From positions 42,095-106,094 of the forward strand of contig JAADVB010000034.1 in the NCBI GenBank assembly GCA_023334545.1: DNA of 64,000 bases. The letters are read 5' to 3'. A model generated the notes under the pieces. The model was given only the letters and a program-made list of their open reading frames with translations. It ran no database searches and was not told where the DNA came from. The translations under genes were made by a program, and so were the position numbers. Below, piece after piece: positions 42,367 to 53,278 of the stretch (within the stretch, counting starts at the first letter, position 1; each line of letters opens with the position of its first letter). The stretch comes from Salisapilia sapeloensis (taxonomy: Eukaryota > Oomycota > Peronosporomycetes > Peronosporales > Salisapiliaceae).

Positions 42367-42867
42367 CTACACATCTTGTTTCTGTGTCTCTTTGATCTCT
42401 TTAATGGCTTTTCGAAGCTTCTCTGACTTGATAGAATCTATACCAAACGCATTTCCTTCCACGTACACGCTTGAAAGCTTTGGCAATGCTTCTAACGCTT
42501 CTTCTGGCAAGTCTTTTAGCTGATTATGTCGCAAATCTAGCGTTTCCAAGTTCTGCAGCTGCTCCACTGCTGCTGGTAGAGCTTTCAATGCATTGTTCGA
42601 TGCATTTAAGTACTTCAGTTTCGACAGTTTAAACACTTGTTCAGGCAGATCCGGAAGAGCATTCCTCGAGACATCCATCGTCTGGACTTCCGGTGATCGC
42701 TCCAGTGCCAAGGCTAATCGACAGACACAAGCTTCGCCCACTCGCTCACACATGAGATTCTTACAGACTAAGTCTTCCGACGAGACCAGTTCAAGTGCAC
42801 CGACGCCATTGCCCCGAGCCACATCACGTAGAGACCGCGCTACTCGCTGCACCACCTTCCGTTCCAT
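42367..42867 (-). CDS. Small leucine-rich-repeat protein, LRRC57-like
   Basis: A single exon encodes 166 aa from the ATG at 42867 (MERKVVQRVARSLRDVARGN). After an N-cap region there are about four leucine-rich repeats: VQTMDVSRNALPDLPEQVFK, LSKLKYLNASNNALKALPAA, VEQLQNLETLDLRHNQLKDL and LPKLSSVYVEGNAFGIDS. It ends in a short charged helix. Size and layout are like animal LRRC57, whose function is unclear. There is no signal peptide, so it should be intracellular. It lies head-to-head with valyl-tRNA synthetase, 93 bp between starts. Confidence 0.72.
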   Translation of the reverse strand: MERKVVQRVARSLRDVARGNGVGALELVSSEDLVCKNLMCERVGEACVCRLALALERSPEVQTMDVSRNALPDLPEQVFKLSKLKYLNASNNALKALPAAVEQLQNLETLDLRHNQLKDLPEEALEALPKLSSVYVEGNAFGIDSIKSEKLRKAIKEIKETQKQDV

Positions 42868-42960
42868 CAAGTCGTGTCACGATTGCCTGTCATATATTAA
42901 TATATACCAGACACGCATTTATCCGATCCACATATTTTATCGCGGTAGTCGGCAGTCGAC

Positions 42961-45900
42961 ATGCTGCGTCTAGCTCGGCACCGTGCATCTTTTTCACGGT
43001 CTATTCGGTCTACATTCGTCTATGATATAGTCCGGTGCTTGCATGATGCCCCAAAACTACCACTTGAATTAAGGAATCGAGTCAAGTCGGCGCCACTTGC
43101 TAGTGCATATGACCCAGCTAGTGTCGAAGATGGATGGCAACAGTATTGGCAGCAATCCATGAAAGCAGACAGTGGTAGCGACAAGAGCTTTTCCATGCTA
43201 CTTCCTCCTCCGAACGTTACTGGAGCATTGCACATTGGACATGCATTGACAATCACCATCCAAGACACGCTTGCTCGATGGCACCGTATGCGAGGCTACG
43301 ATGTGCATTGGGTGCCTGGTCTCGATCATGCTGGAATTGCAACTCAAGTAGCTATATGACTGTAGCTGTATGTGCTCATGAAACTTATAGAGTGAGATAT
43401 AGAGTGTAGTAGAGCGTAAGCTGCAAAAGGAGACTGGCCAATCGAGGCACGACCTCGGTCGCGAGGCTTTTGTTGAGCAGGTGTGGGACTGGAACGAGCG
43501 ATATGGGGGTCGTATCATGGATCAGATCGACAGTCTCGGAGCTACGATTGACAAAAGCCACTCTTTCTTCACACTAGACGCAGAGCGATCGGAAGCGGTC
43601 AATGAGGCCTTTGTACGCTTGTATGAAAAGGGTTTGATAAGTCGTAAACGTCGCATGGTCAATTGGTACGTTGTCAAAGTAGAGCTGGGAGCAAGTACAG
43701 TAGTTTGACCCATTCGATAGGTGTCCAACCTTGCATACGGCCATCTCGGACATTGAGGTGGACACAGAGTCTTTGGAAGGACCGACGAAAAAGTTGCTCC
43801 CAGGACGCACTCGACCAGTGGAGTTTGGTGTCATGCATCGCTTCAAGTACAAAGTTCGTGCTTCTATCGCTTATATTAATCGTTGCATGGGTTGCTAATA
43901 CGAGTACGCTGTCCTCTTTTAGCTATCCGACTCGGATGACGTGTTAGAAGTGGATACGACTCGGCCAGAAACGATGTTTGGAGATGTCGCTGTAGCTGTG
44001 CATCCTGAAGACGACCGGTACAAACATTTTATCGGCAAAAACGTGCTGCATCCGTACACGCAGAAGCCGATACCAGTGGTCGGCGACGCTGAACTAGTCA
44101 ACATGGAACTCGGCACAGGTTCGTTTCCACAACAGCTACGATATCCACAACTAGACTCATCTCATCGACTCTGATCGTAGGTGTTGTGAAGGTCACTCCT
44201 GCGCATGATCCAAAGGACTATGAATGTGGTAAAAGACTCGGTCTTGAAGAAATAGAGATTATAGATGGTCAAGGAAAGTTGTGCGGCGACATTGACGCAG
44301 CTTATATCGGGATGGACCGATTCGACGCTCGTGCTAAACTACTCGAAGAGCTTGAAGGCAACGACACGTATATTGGCAAGGTATAGAACCCAGCCATACA
44401 TCGTCCATTTCTTTTACTAACCGTTCTGTACACAGTTTGCCCATCCAACGTCTCTCTCCATTTGCTCTCGATCTGGTGATATCATTGAACCTCTCTTGAT
44501 GCCGCAATGGTTTGTCAATTGCGACGAAATGGCATCAAGAGCTGCCTCTCACGTCCGCGATGGAAGCCTCGCGATCGAACCATCGAGTCATAACCACATG
44601 TGGTTTTACTTTTTAGACAACATCCAGGACTGGTGCATCAGTCGGCAGCTTTGGTGGGGTCATCGTATTCCTGCCTATCGTGTACGCAGCAGCAAAGCCT
44701 CTCACTCGAGTGACACTTGGGTCGTTGCCAAGAGTAGAGAGGAAGCGAGGGAGAAGGCAGAGAAACAGTTGGGCGTTCCTGTTGATGACAGTGAGTTGGA
44801 GCAAGACCCCGACGTGCTGGACACTTGGTTCAGCTCTGGACTCTTGCCTCTGTCTGCGATGGGTTGGCCAGGCACCGTCGATAGTCCACCGTCGAACAAG
44901 TACCCGCTGAGTGTCATGGAGACTGGGTCTGATATTTTGTTCTTCTGGGTGGCTCGAATGGCGATGCTGTGTGAAGAGTTCTCTGGCCAACTTCCTTTTG
45001 AGAAGATCTTGTTGCATCCCATGGTTCGCGACAAGAGTGGACGTAAGATGTCCAAGAGTCTGGGCAACGTCATTGACCCTTTGCACGTCATCAACGGCAT
45101 GAGCCTTGATGACTTACTGACCAACATGAAGGTATGCTGCTCAAGTGATGAAAGCGTTAGACGTTATAGGCTGAACTGTCTTGTTGAATGGGTTTCTAGG
45201 GTGGCAACATTGGTGAGAAGGAGCTACAAAAGGCTGAAAAGGAGCTCAAGAAAGAGTTCCCAAAGGGTATTCCGTCCTGTGGTACGGACGCTCTACGATT
45301 CACTCTGGCGTCTTACTTGCAGCAAGGTATGTATACGAGTACTAGTGGTGGCGGGCCGTGTCTAATGGATGTATTGAATACAGGTCGACAGATCAATATG
45401 GACGTCCAACGTGTCGTGTCGTACCGACACTTCTGCAACAAAGTATGGAACGCCGTGCGCTATGCTCTTCCTCTTCTCGAGACGACTTCGATCCAATCGT
45501 CCAGTGCGCACACCTTGGAGGACATGAAAAGCGACATGGGTCTCGTCGACCGATGGATTCTTAGCAAACTCGTACGTGTGGATTATACAGTATCATAGGG
45601 ATAAAAGCTCAATGTGCCATGTTCTAGGCTCGAGTCGTCATGGCAACGAATAATGGGATTGAAAGCAACCAGCTAGCGTCCAGTGTGTCATCTCTCCAGT
45701 CCTTCTACGTCCAAGAGCTCTGCGATGTCTATATTGAATACAGCAAGCCTGTGTTGTATGGAAATCGGATCGACGTGTCTGAATTCGGAAGCGCGGAAGC
45801 GCTGGAGAAGCGACAGTTGGCTTCCCAAGCAACGCTCCACCGGTGTCTAGACTATTCAATGAGACTACTGCATCCATTCACGCCTTTTGTGACGGAAGAA

Positions 45901-46744
45901 CTATGGTAAGCTTTATGTACATGACTGTTGACTTGATGGCAGAGTACTAAATGAGTATAATGGTGGATAGGCAACGTATTCGGGAGTATGATCCGCTCAG
46001 TGGGTCGGACGAAAGCACTCGTGATACGTCCATTCTACTAGCAAAGTACCCAGAAGAAGCTGACGTTGCGTCCTGGATTGACGAGGAAGCAGAGAACCAA
46101 ATGGAGGTAATTGTTGAGTACTATTCGATTAAGTAGAACGTGATAGCTCATGTACGTACGCACTCATAGCTTGTGCTGAATGTCGTCCATGGTATTCGAT
46201 CTCTCAAGCATACGATCAAGAAGCTCGCTCCTGATGCTGCGTCTGACATGTATCTATCCTAGCACTCTTTTTAATCATATGCATCTCTCATATCAGTGGT
46301 GATAGGAACTTTGTGGCGCAGATAGTGAGCACGGACGAATCCACTACTAGCTGCATTCAAAACGCAGTGAAAGACATTGAGCGGCAAAGCAGGTCTTCCA
46401 CGGAACTATCAGCTAGTACCGAAGCATTGCTTCGTGCAGACACATCTCGTGCTATGCTGGCAAACTCTATTTCCGATACTTGTCGAGTGCTCATGCCAGT
46501 ACCAAAGGATGCAGACACTTCATCGAGAGTGAAGCAAGAGCTGCAGCGACTTCGAAAGCGCGCAGAGAAAGCTGAAAAGGCGTTGGACGGAATTAAGCGA
46601 CGGAGGAGTGAGCCGCAGTACGCTGTAAAAGTACCAGAGCAAGTACAGGCGCAGGATTTAGATCGACAGAACCAACAAGAGACAGAACTACATGCGACTA
46701 GAAAGTCGATAGAAGCATTAGAGGATCTGGAGCAGCAATACTGA
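42961..46744 (+). CDS. VARS: Valyl-tRNA synthetase with mitochondrial-type presequence
   Basis: The enzyme charges tRNA-Val. About 12 exons with introns of about 50-60 nt are needed. The N-terminus [20 protein letters not shown] is basic, Ser/Arg-rich and lacks acidic residues, as mitochondrial presequences do. Class I signatures: [18 protein letters not shown] (HIGH box), [16 protein letters not shown], then editing-domain [19 protein letters not shown] and [40 protein letters not shown], and [16 protein letters not shown] (KMSKS box). The anticodon-binding helical domain follows ([20 protein letters not shown]). The end is a coiled-coil arm ([20 protein letters not shown]). All parts of a complete enzyme are present. 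Whether a second start gives a cytosolic form cannot be decided here. Confidence 0.93.
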
Positions 46745-46811
46745 TGTGAACAAGCTCAATCACGTCTGGATTTCTTGTTTTCTGTACACTTGCATCAAGT
46801 TCTATTGACGT

Positions 46812-47525
46812 CTATAGCCGAGCCGTCGGTGCGTCTTGCGTCATGAGCAGGAGCTCTCGAGCCACCGTCTCGTATACTTGCGGATGGCGTCGGACGGAAG
46901 GGAATTTGTGTCCTTCATCATGCTCCAGCAGTACCTTGTGACAGCCTTGGTCTTCCCCAGCGTAGACTTTGTAGAGTTTTCTAGACAAGTGCACGTTGAA
47001 ATCCTTCTCGCCGTACACGTGGATGGATGGTACGTTAATCGTTTTGTACGTGCCATCGGCATCTGCAAGATATGGAAGCACTTCGACTCCTCTCGGCGGG
47101 AATCCAGCAACCAACACAGCAACCTTCCATGGCACCGTTCCTGTATGGTGCAAGAAGTAGGCATTTAGGATTGTGATGAGTCCAGAGCCTTGTGAGAAGC
47201 CGAGGATGGCGTCAAACGGACCATCCTTTTCGATTTTCTCTTTCACATACTCGATGGACTGTTCAACGCCTTTGAATGAGTACTTGGACTCCCCGCCTTC
47301 GACCTCTTCAAGCTTGACAGAATCGAACCACTGGTTATAATTGCCTTGTTTCGGGTAGTACTCTTGCACGTCCTCTGGCACTTTTCCCGTCGCAGCATGT
47401 GGAGCATCTAGAAAGTCCCACTCGGCCGCATCCCCAAGCTGCTTTTGCAAACTCCTCGATTGGTGCGCTAGAATGCGGCCGTTAGTGCGCCAACCGTGGA
47501 GGCAAAGTACTCGAATAGGTCCCAT
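46812..47525 (-). CDS. FSH1-family serine hydrolase, intact copy 1
   Basis: A single exon encodes 237 aa from the ATG at 47525, where MGPIRVLCLHGWRTNGRIL starts exactly like fungal and animal FSH1/OVCA2 proteins. The alpha/beta-hydrolase triad is complete: Ser in ILGFSQGSGLI, Asp in HVYGEKDFNVH, His in LEHDEGHKFPSV. Family enzymes cleave esters or thioesters of small molecules (LovG releases a polyketide; yeast Fsh1 is a lipase/esterase), but this substrate is unknown. It is cytosolic, with no signal. It is transcribed leftward, away from a broken paralogue at 47710 and near a second intact copy at 48571, so the cluster arose by local duplication. Confidence 0.85.
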   Translation of the reverse strand: MGPIRVLCLHGWRTNGRILAHQSRSLQKQLGDAAEWDFLDAPHAATGKVPEDVQEYYPKQGNYNQWFDSVKLEEVEGGESKYSFKGVEQSIEYVKEKIEKDGPFDAILGFSQGSGLITILNAYFLHHTGTVPWKVAVLVAGFPPRGVEVLPYLADADGTYKTINVPSIHVYGEKDFNVHLSRKLYKVYAGEDQGCHKVLLEHDEGHKFPSVRRHPQVYETVARELLLMTQDAPTARL

Positions 47526-47709
47526 TGCGCAAATGCGAGTCAAGCAGAGATGTAAGCAGCACAAAAGGGTTGACGTAAGCGAATTGACTGTACATATGAC
47601 GAGTACTTCAACTTGGTGTATCCCATGATGTCATAGCTACATGTACTATCCCTTACACGTCGTACCTCGGTGCGGGACTTGCATTTTCAAAGTCTCCATT
47701 TCTTTCAAA

Positions 47710-48423
47710 ATGGGGCGAATGCGCGTACTCTGTTTGCACGGATGGCATGCGAATGGGGAGATTACGAAAAACAAATGAAAGGACTGCATGAGCAGCTTGG
47801 TGATCGAGTCAAATGGGTATATCTAACTTGTACATTTCCTGCGACTGGAGAAATCCCGAAACAGTTCCAAGTGTTCTATCCGAAGGGTGAGACGCTTTAT
47901 CAGTGGTGGGAAGCTGTTCAGCACGAAGAACGCGATAAAGAAGGAGATCGACTAAGTACTTGAAATGTGTTCCGGAGGCGATCGCGTTTGTGCAGAAAAC
48001 TGTTCAAGAGCAAGGTCCATTCGACGCTATGCTTGGCTTCTCTCAAGGAGCAGGACTAGTTGCCATCACGAATGCTCATTATCTCGCGCGTTAAGGTAAG
48101 GTGCCGTGGAATTTTGCAGTGCTGGTCAGTGGTTTCCTCCAAAGGCACAGGACGTCTATTATTTAATCAAGAACGATGATGGGTCGTACAAAGTCCTCCA
48201 GGTTCCGTCCATTCATGTCTTTGGCACAAACGATATTGTCAGCTCAAGCTTTAATCAAGTCTTTGACATGTACGCTGGTCTAGACAAAGGATGTTGGAGG
48301 GTAAAGCTCGTGCATAAAGAAGGCTGCCATTTCCCGTCTGCCAAGCGGAACATTGCGTTTTACAAAACGTTTGCGAACGAGTTGCTGCGCATGGCAGAGG
48401 GAACGCCTACAGCACGACTATAA
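47710..48423 (+). pseudogene. FSH1-family hydrolase pseudogene (three frameshifts, one stop)
   Basis: The stretch keeps the whole FSH1 fold in order but in broken frames. It opens MGRMRVLCLHGWHANGEITK at 47710 (frame 1). A shift near 47770 leads to MKGLHEQLGDRVKWVYLTCT (frame 0). A second shift near 47955 leads to YLKCVPEAIAFVQKTVQEQ and MLGFSQGAGLVAI (frame 2). A TAA stop at 48092-48094 interrupts, then KVPWNFAVLVSGF. A third shift near 48130 leads to PPKAQDVYYLIKNDDG and on to the end PTARL (frame 1). Each shift is -1, consistent with single-base losses. The catalytic His environment is altered too: HKEGCHF where intact copies have HDEGHKF or HEEGHKF. It is a decayed duplicate, not an intron-containing gene, because the inserted residues align with the intact paralogues. 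Confidence 0.85.
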
Positions 48424-48570
48424 ACCGTAGCTTTATCCAACTACTGAATCGAGCTGTCAAATGTCAATCAAAACTATACATCACTTCTCCGTTTTCTGGA
48501 TTTAAAATTGCGTAACAGAAGTCGTGTATTTTTGAGCTCTAAAGGAAATTGGTAACGCTTATGTAGGTGT

Positions 48571-49302
48571 CTATGCCTTGGCGGCTTTCACATTGTTTTT
48601 GCTGCCAGAGCAAGTATCCAAAATCTCGTTCGCTAGCGTTTTGTACAATTCTGGATACCGCTTTGCAGATGGGAACTTGTGGCCTTCTTCATGGACCAAC
48701 TCCACTCGCTTTAGTCCGGCTTCAGGGTCGTTCGCATAGATGTCACGGATCATCTCGCTGTATTTAAAGTACGGGTCCGTCTTGCCCATCACATGCACAG
48801 AAGGGATGCGGAGCGTCATCTCCGATCCGTCCGACTTGGTCAGCAATTCATCCGCTTGCTTGCTAAACGGTTTGACGCCACCAACAAGCACAACCATTTT
48901 CCATGGAATGGGCAGGTAGCTCTTGTCGAAAAGAGCTTGCAAAAGAGAAATCATGGCTGCACCTTGCGAGAAACCGAGTAGCACATCAAACGGTCCAAGT
49001 TCCTCCAACTTGTCCGTGACGTATTCCATGGCTGCATCCATTCCATCGTATGTCCTTATCGTCTCACCATTAGCATCCTTCTCTTCTTGGTACTCCCACC
49101 ACTGTCTGAATGGAGCTAAATGGCCGTAGAATTGTTGCACGAGCTCTTGGGCCGGTCCTCGCTCTTGCATCGGTCCATCGAGACATATGAACTCAGCTTT
49201 GTCGCCAAGCTCCCGCTGAATGGCTTTCGTCTGATCTTCCATCACTTTTGCATTGGTCCTCCATCCATGGAAGCACAAAACACGAAGTCGTCGCTCGGAC
49301 AT
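48571..49302 (-). CDS. FSH1-family serine hydrolase, intact copy 2
   Basis: A single exon encodes 243 aa from the ATG at 49302 (MSERRLRVLCFHGWRTNAKV). The triad is intact: Ser in LLGFSQGAAMI, Asp in HVMGKTDPYFK, His in LVHEEGHKFPSAK. Compared with copy 1 it has a longer middle loop (REW-type KDANGETIRTYDGMDAA) and an Ala/Lys-rich C-terminus. The product should be a soluble cytosolic esterase of unknown substrate. It converges with the pseudogene and is parallel to copy 1. Confidence 0.85.
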   Translation of the reverse strand: MSERRLRVLCFHGWRTNAKVMEDQTKAIQRELGDKAEFICLDGPMQERGPAQELVQQFYGHLAPFRQWWEYQEEKDANGETIRTYDGMDAAMEYVTDKLEELGPFDVLLGFSQGAAMISLLQALFDKSYLPIPWKMVVLVGGVKPFSKQADELLTKSDGSEMTLRIPSVHVMGKTDPYFKYSEMIRDIYANDPEAGLKRVELVHEEGHKFPSAKRYPELYKTLANEILDTCSGSKNNVKAAKA

Positions 49303-49508
49303 GTTGCGTCTGACGTAGCAATTCTTGAAGTGATGAAAGCGCTGACGTCGAATGTTTACGTGAACTTCAGATCAATCAAGTTTAGATTTGATTGGACAGA
49401 AAGCGCAGATTTATCGCACATCAAAGCTATTTCGAGGTAGCTTTTCGATCCGAGTTACGTTAGTGTTCAGGTCGCTCTTTTACCATCCAGGATCATTGAG
49501 GTCGTGGA

Positions 49509-50708
49509 ATGGTAGCAACTGACCGGTACGAGGCAGTTGTAAGTGCAGACGTGGAGGCTACTCGGTCGTGTCGAACGAAAGACAAAGCAGAGGATAATCA
49601 GATCGAGCATACGTCTGCAGGTTCTAAACGCAAATCGCGTCGCAAAAAGAAAAAGAATCGACCTTCAAAGCGAAGACGAATGGAGGCGTCTTCAGATAAG
49701 GAGGAGAAGCAAGCACAATATGCTGCTGATAAACAGTCACCAAAGAAAGAGTCGAATAAGATAGATAACAGTATTCAGGATCAAGCTGTAGGTACAAATG
49801 CGAATGATGACCAGGAAAAAAGTTCCTCGAAGGCCAGTCAAAAAGATGAAACCAAGTCGAAACCTCGTAGAAAGACAAGGTGGGATGTTCGCAAGGGAGA
49901 TGCAGCTCCTAGCACACGAAAAATGAGTTGCAATGCTGGCAAGGAGGATGCATCTCATCCAACCGCACGACATAAAAGACGGGGTGAGAGTGACGAGGAC
50001 GGTACCAATCCAGAATTAAATAGTAAGCCAAAGCGAGGTGCACCTCAAACTCATGCACGAAATGCGAACGAAAAGAATATTCGAGGCCGACGTAGCGGAA
50101 AGCTCAAGCTCCCAGACGACTGGGATCGAGTCCCGTTCATCGGAAGAGTGATCCCGTCTGCCCGCTTTGTTGGCATGCGAGTGCCCTTGGACCACAAATT
50201 TAATCACCACATGCGCACAGACTTTAAAAAGTGGTCACCAGAGCGCCTTCTGACTCTGCAGGAAGAACAGGAACTTGACATTCGACTCGTTATTGATCTT
50301 ACCAATACTTTCAAGTATTACGATGGCGAGAAGGAATTTCAAGGTACTCCCATCGAATACGTGAAACTTCGTATCGAAGGGTTTAAAGCACCTCCAAAGG
50401 AGACGGAAGTACAGACGTTCATGCAGATTGTCGATGACTTCTTCGCAAAGTCGTCGGAAGGAACGATAGCGGTGCATTGTACACACGGACTGAATCGAAC
50501 TGGGTATATGATAGCCTCGTACCTCATTCGACGAATGGGCTGGTCCGTCACGGACGCCTTAAAAGCGTTCAATGACTCTCGGCCGCCCGGTTTGATCAAA
50601 CGCATGTACGTGGAAGACTTGTATGAGCGATTCGGACAAGGAGAGGAAGTCATATTACCGACGTTACCACAATGGGCATCGGCGAAATATGCCAAGCGCA
50701 AGGGTTAA
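49509..50708 (+). CDS. DUSP11: DUSP11/PIR1-like RNA 5'-triphosphatase with long basic N-terminus
   Basis: A single exon encodes 399 aa. Residues 1-195 are disordered and Lys/Arg-rich, including KSRRKKKKNRPSKRRRM, a likely nuclear localisation region. The catalytic domain starts KLPDDWDRVPFIGRVIPSAR, as in DUSP11 and in metazoan capping-enzyme phosphatases, followed by MRVPLDHKFN, DIRLVIDLTNTFKYYDG and EYVKLRIEGF. The active site is VHCTHGLNRTGYMIASYLIR, the exact HC-x5-R signature of RNA triphosphatases. These enzymes remove phosphates from 5'-triphosphate RNA. A cap-forming role is less likely because no guanylyltransferase domain follows, but an unlinked one cannot be excluded. It converges with the IQ-WW-ANK-C2 gene, with 20 bp between the stop codons. 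Confidence 0.85.
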   Translation: MVATDRYEAVVSADVEATRSCRTKDKAEDNQIEHTSAGSKRKSRRKKKKNRPSKRRRMEASSDKEEKQAQYAADKQSPKKESNKIDNSIQDQAVGTNANDDQEKSSSKASQKDETKSKPRRKTRWDVRKGDAAPSTRKMSCNAGKEDASHPTARHKRRGESDEDGTNPELNSKPKRGAPQTHARNANEKNIRGRRSGKLKLPDDWDRVPFIGRVIPSARFVGMRVPLDHKFNHHMRTDFKKWSPERLLTLQEEQELDIRLVIDLTNTFKYYDGEKEFQGTPIEYVKLRIEGFKAPPKETEVQTFMQIVDDFFAKSSEGTIAVHCTHGLNRTGYMIASYLIRRMGWSVTDALKAFNDSRPPGLIKRMYVEDLYERFGQGEEVILPTLPQWASAKYAKRKG

Positions 50709-50728
50709 TAGCTTTACCTACAAGCCCA

Positions 50729-53148
50729 TTATGGTAATTCTGATATCAACCTATCAATAGCCGTGTGCAAGTAAGTCTGTCGTTTTTGGGCAAGTGCATA
50801 GCGTTTTGTCAAGACTTCCTGGATCCGTCGACTTTGCAAAGTAGCCTAAAAGACATTAATAGCTGTCAATTCAAAAGGTTAGTGAACATTGGAATGTACT
50901 TTGTTGTGGATGAAGCGTAGGCAGAGTTCAATTTGCGCCGGACATGTTCGAGGAGCCTTTTCAAACACTTGCTGCTTGAGTGTTGGTGGCAGTTCGTACC
51001 AGTCTCTATGCTCTCGTTGATTTAAAAATCGACGCAGTGGTATCGTGACTTCGCCAGCAAGCTCATGACGTTTTTCGTCCAGGACCTGTACGACGAGTGA
51101 TGCTTGGCTGGATTCGATCGACACAAGTTGTGTGCTCCATTCCCACACTGGATTGGAATCGGACCATCGAGGATCCGATTGTTGTGTCAGCGTGGAGCCT
51201 GTAGTACCTTCCATCCATATAGATAGTCGGACATAAGGATCGATCTACATGAAGTCATAAATACGAAACGAGACGTTTTGGTAACTATACCAAGTAGAAA
51301 CCAACCTCATCCTGCGTTCGTGGGTCTCGACGTGGGAGATTCAAGGCTCGTATGACAATTACGTCCAAGGTAGCAGTGCTTTTACCATCTCGAGTTCGTG
51401 AAATGCCACTATTCGTGTCATACCTCTCTTCACCCTCTAGTCGCTCCAATTCCTTGCAATGTTCCTACAAAATTTCAATGAGCTTACGCATATTTACTAC
51501 ATGAAAATGTACAAAAGCCAAGCGTACCTCTAGTGTAGCCAACGACAATGTCCATTCATCCTCCAAAGAATCCGGCAACCTATCTACCGAGTCTCTTGGC
51601 ACGACTGGAATGTCCATCGAAATGTTACCATTTGTTAGAGTTCGCTGCTTCTGCGAAATTACATCATGGTCATATAGTCGACGTGGATCAAACCAGTGAC
51701 GATCGCAATACGAGAGAATATTCCAGATGACTGCATCCGTTAAACTCCGACATTGACTTGCAACGAGCCAAGAGTCTACTCGTTGTTGGATTCGTACAAC
51801 CATGTCTTTCATATCTTGCTCCATTTTCAAATAGCCTGCAAGTTGCACATTTGCTCTCTTTACCAACGTGCTTTGACTATCTGCTCGTGTCATTTCATTG
51901 TTCAAATGCACTTGAAACTTTTTCAGGTGTCCAGGGATTTTCTGTTTAAACTCTCGTATATCTCTGCATGCCTCTACACGATGCCGATTGTCGCTTTCTA
52001 TTTGTCGTCGACGTACGTATGCTAAGGATAGAGTTGCAGCTCGGAATTCAGTCGGAAAGAGAAAGGCATTCTCCAGTGACCAAGGTTGATTCGCTAGCAT
52101 CATCATGCGATAGACATGTGGATCAGATATACCATTAAAGGCACCTTCGCCAGCCCGATCTTTTAGGTGTAAGAGAGCTCCTAGAGCCAGGACGATAGTG
52201 TCATAGAGATCGATACAAGATGCACGATGGAGACTAACCGTGACGAAGCAATGTTTTCACTACTTGGGCATGACCTCTACTCGTGGCTTCCATCAGCGGA
52301 GTTCTGCCAGAAGTTATTAGCGCGTGATCGATATCAGCTCCATTTGCCAATAAAAGTGCGGCGATGTCACTGTGACCATGCTGGCAAGCTGCATGTAACG
52401 GAGTCAGCCCCATGGCCTATAATGGTAGTTCAATTCAATACATGATCAGAAATGAAGTAGAAACGACTAGTTTCATACGCTTTGAGCGTTAGCACTGATA
52501 CCGGCTCGAAGCAATTCAGCTACAATGGTAAGGTCTCCTCGCATGGCTGCCTCTCGAATGGACATTACAGTCTCTCGCTATGTTGTCCATGAGAGCTTGT
52601 CAACAGCTCCGAAGGGAATAGTTAAGTGGAATGAGTGCAAATACCTTTGTATTCTCTGGCATCGCTTGAGCGAGCTGACTATTATCTGCTTTGAGTTTTA
52701 TGAGCCGATCTTTTCTCTTTTGTAGCATCTCCGAATGCACCTTTCGATCCCACTTTGAGTTCACGCGCTCTAGTAGTGCTTGGTTTTGCTTGATCAATGC
52801 GTCTCGATATCGTGCGCATTGAATCTGAAATCGTTTGCTTTGTTTGACCCTCATCTCCGGTATGGTAACTTGGACATCATTAAAGTCTTTGCCACTTAAG
52901 TTTACTGTTCGTGCTCGAGGCTTCTCTGTATTCATCCAGTCGACATCAGTAGCATCCACATGCAGAGGACATTGCCACGACGATTCTCCCGTCCGGAGGT
53001 TGCAATAGTATACAAAGTCAGATGCGGCATCGTTGCATTTTCGATACGTCTCTTTCACTAGCTGTCTACATCGCCGTCGCGCGAGTTGTTGGCGTACGAT
53101 ACACTGAATCTTCACGACCAACTGTTCCTCTCTCGAGCGTCCATCCAT
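50729..53148 (-). CDS. Multidomain IQ-WW-ankyrin-C2 protein
   Basis: I assemble about eight exons in phase. Exon 1 starts at 53148: an IQ-type motif VVKIQCIVRQQLARRRCRQL, then a WW-like module DFVYYCNLRTGESSWQCP, then a basic coiled coil (ERVNSKWDRKVHSEMLQKRK). Ankyrin repeats follow: SIREAAMRGDLTIVAELLRA, GLTPLHAACQHGHSDIAALL, GRTPLMEATSRGHAQVVKTL and a partial fourth. A helical middle (TLSLAYVRRRQIESDNRHRV) leads to a C2 domain: ATLDVIVIRALNLPRRD, IDPYVRLSIWMEG, SNPVWEWSTQL, LVVQVLDEKRH. A last exon, 50842 to 50729, after an intron beginning gtacat, adds TLQSRRIQEVLTKRYALAQK and ends ISELP. Without this exon the frame would stop at 50879. Function unknown; the domains suggest a Ca2+/calmodulin-linked adaptor. 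Confidence 0.75.
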
Positions 53149-53278
53149 CGGCAGGACTATGGTGATTAAAATAGAACAGACTTTAGCTCACATCATACAT
53201 TCGTGATGACTAAGACGGCTCGTGGCCAAGGAAAGGTGAGATTCGTACGTGTAAACTTTTCTTGCTCAAGTATTCGGT

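Noticed and set aside
47956-47995. A 40-nt GT...AG stretch in the FSH1 pseudogene that could be an intron
   Set aside because: Its translation in frame 2 aligns with residues present in both intact paralogues, so it was coding, and other frame breaks remain.
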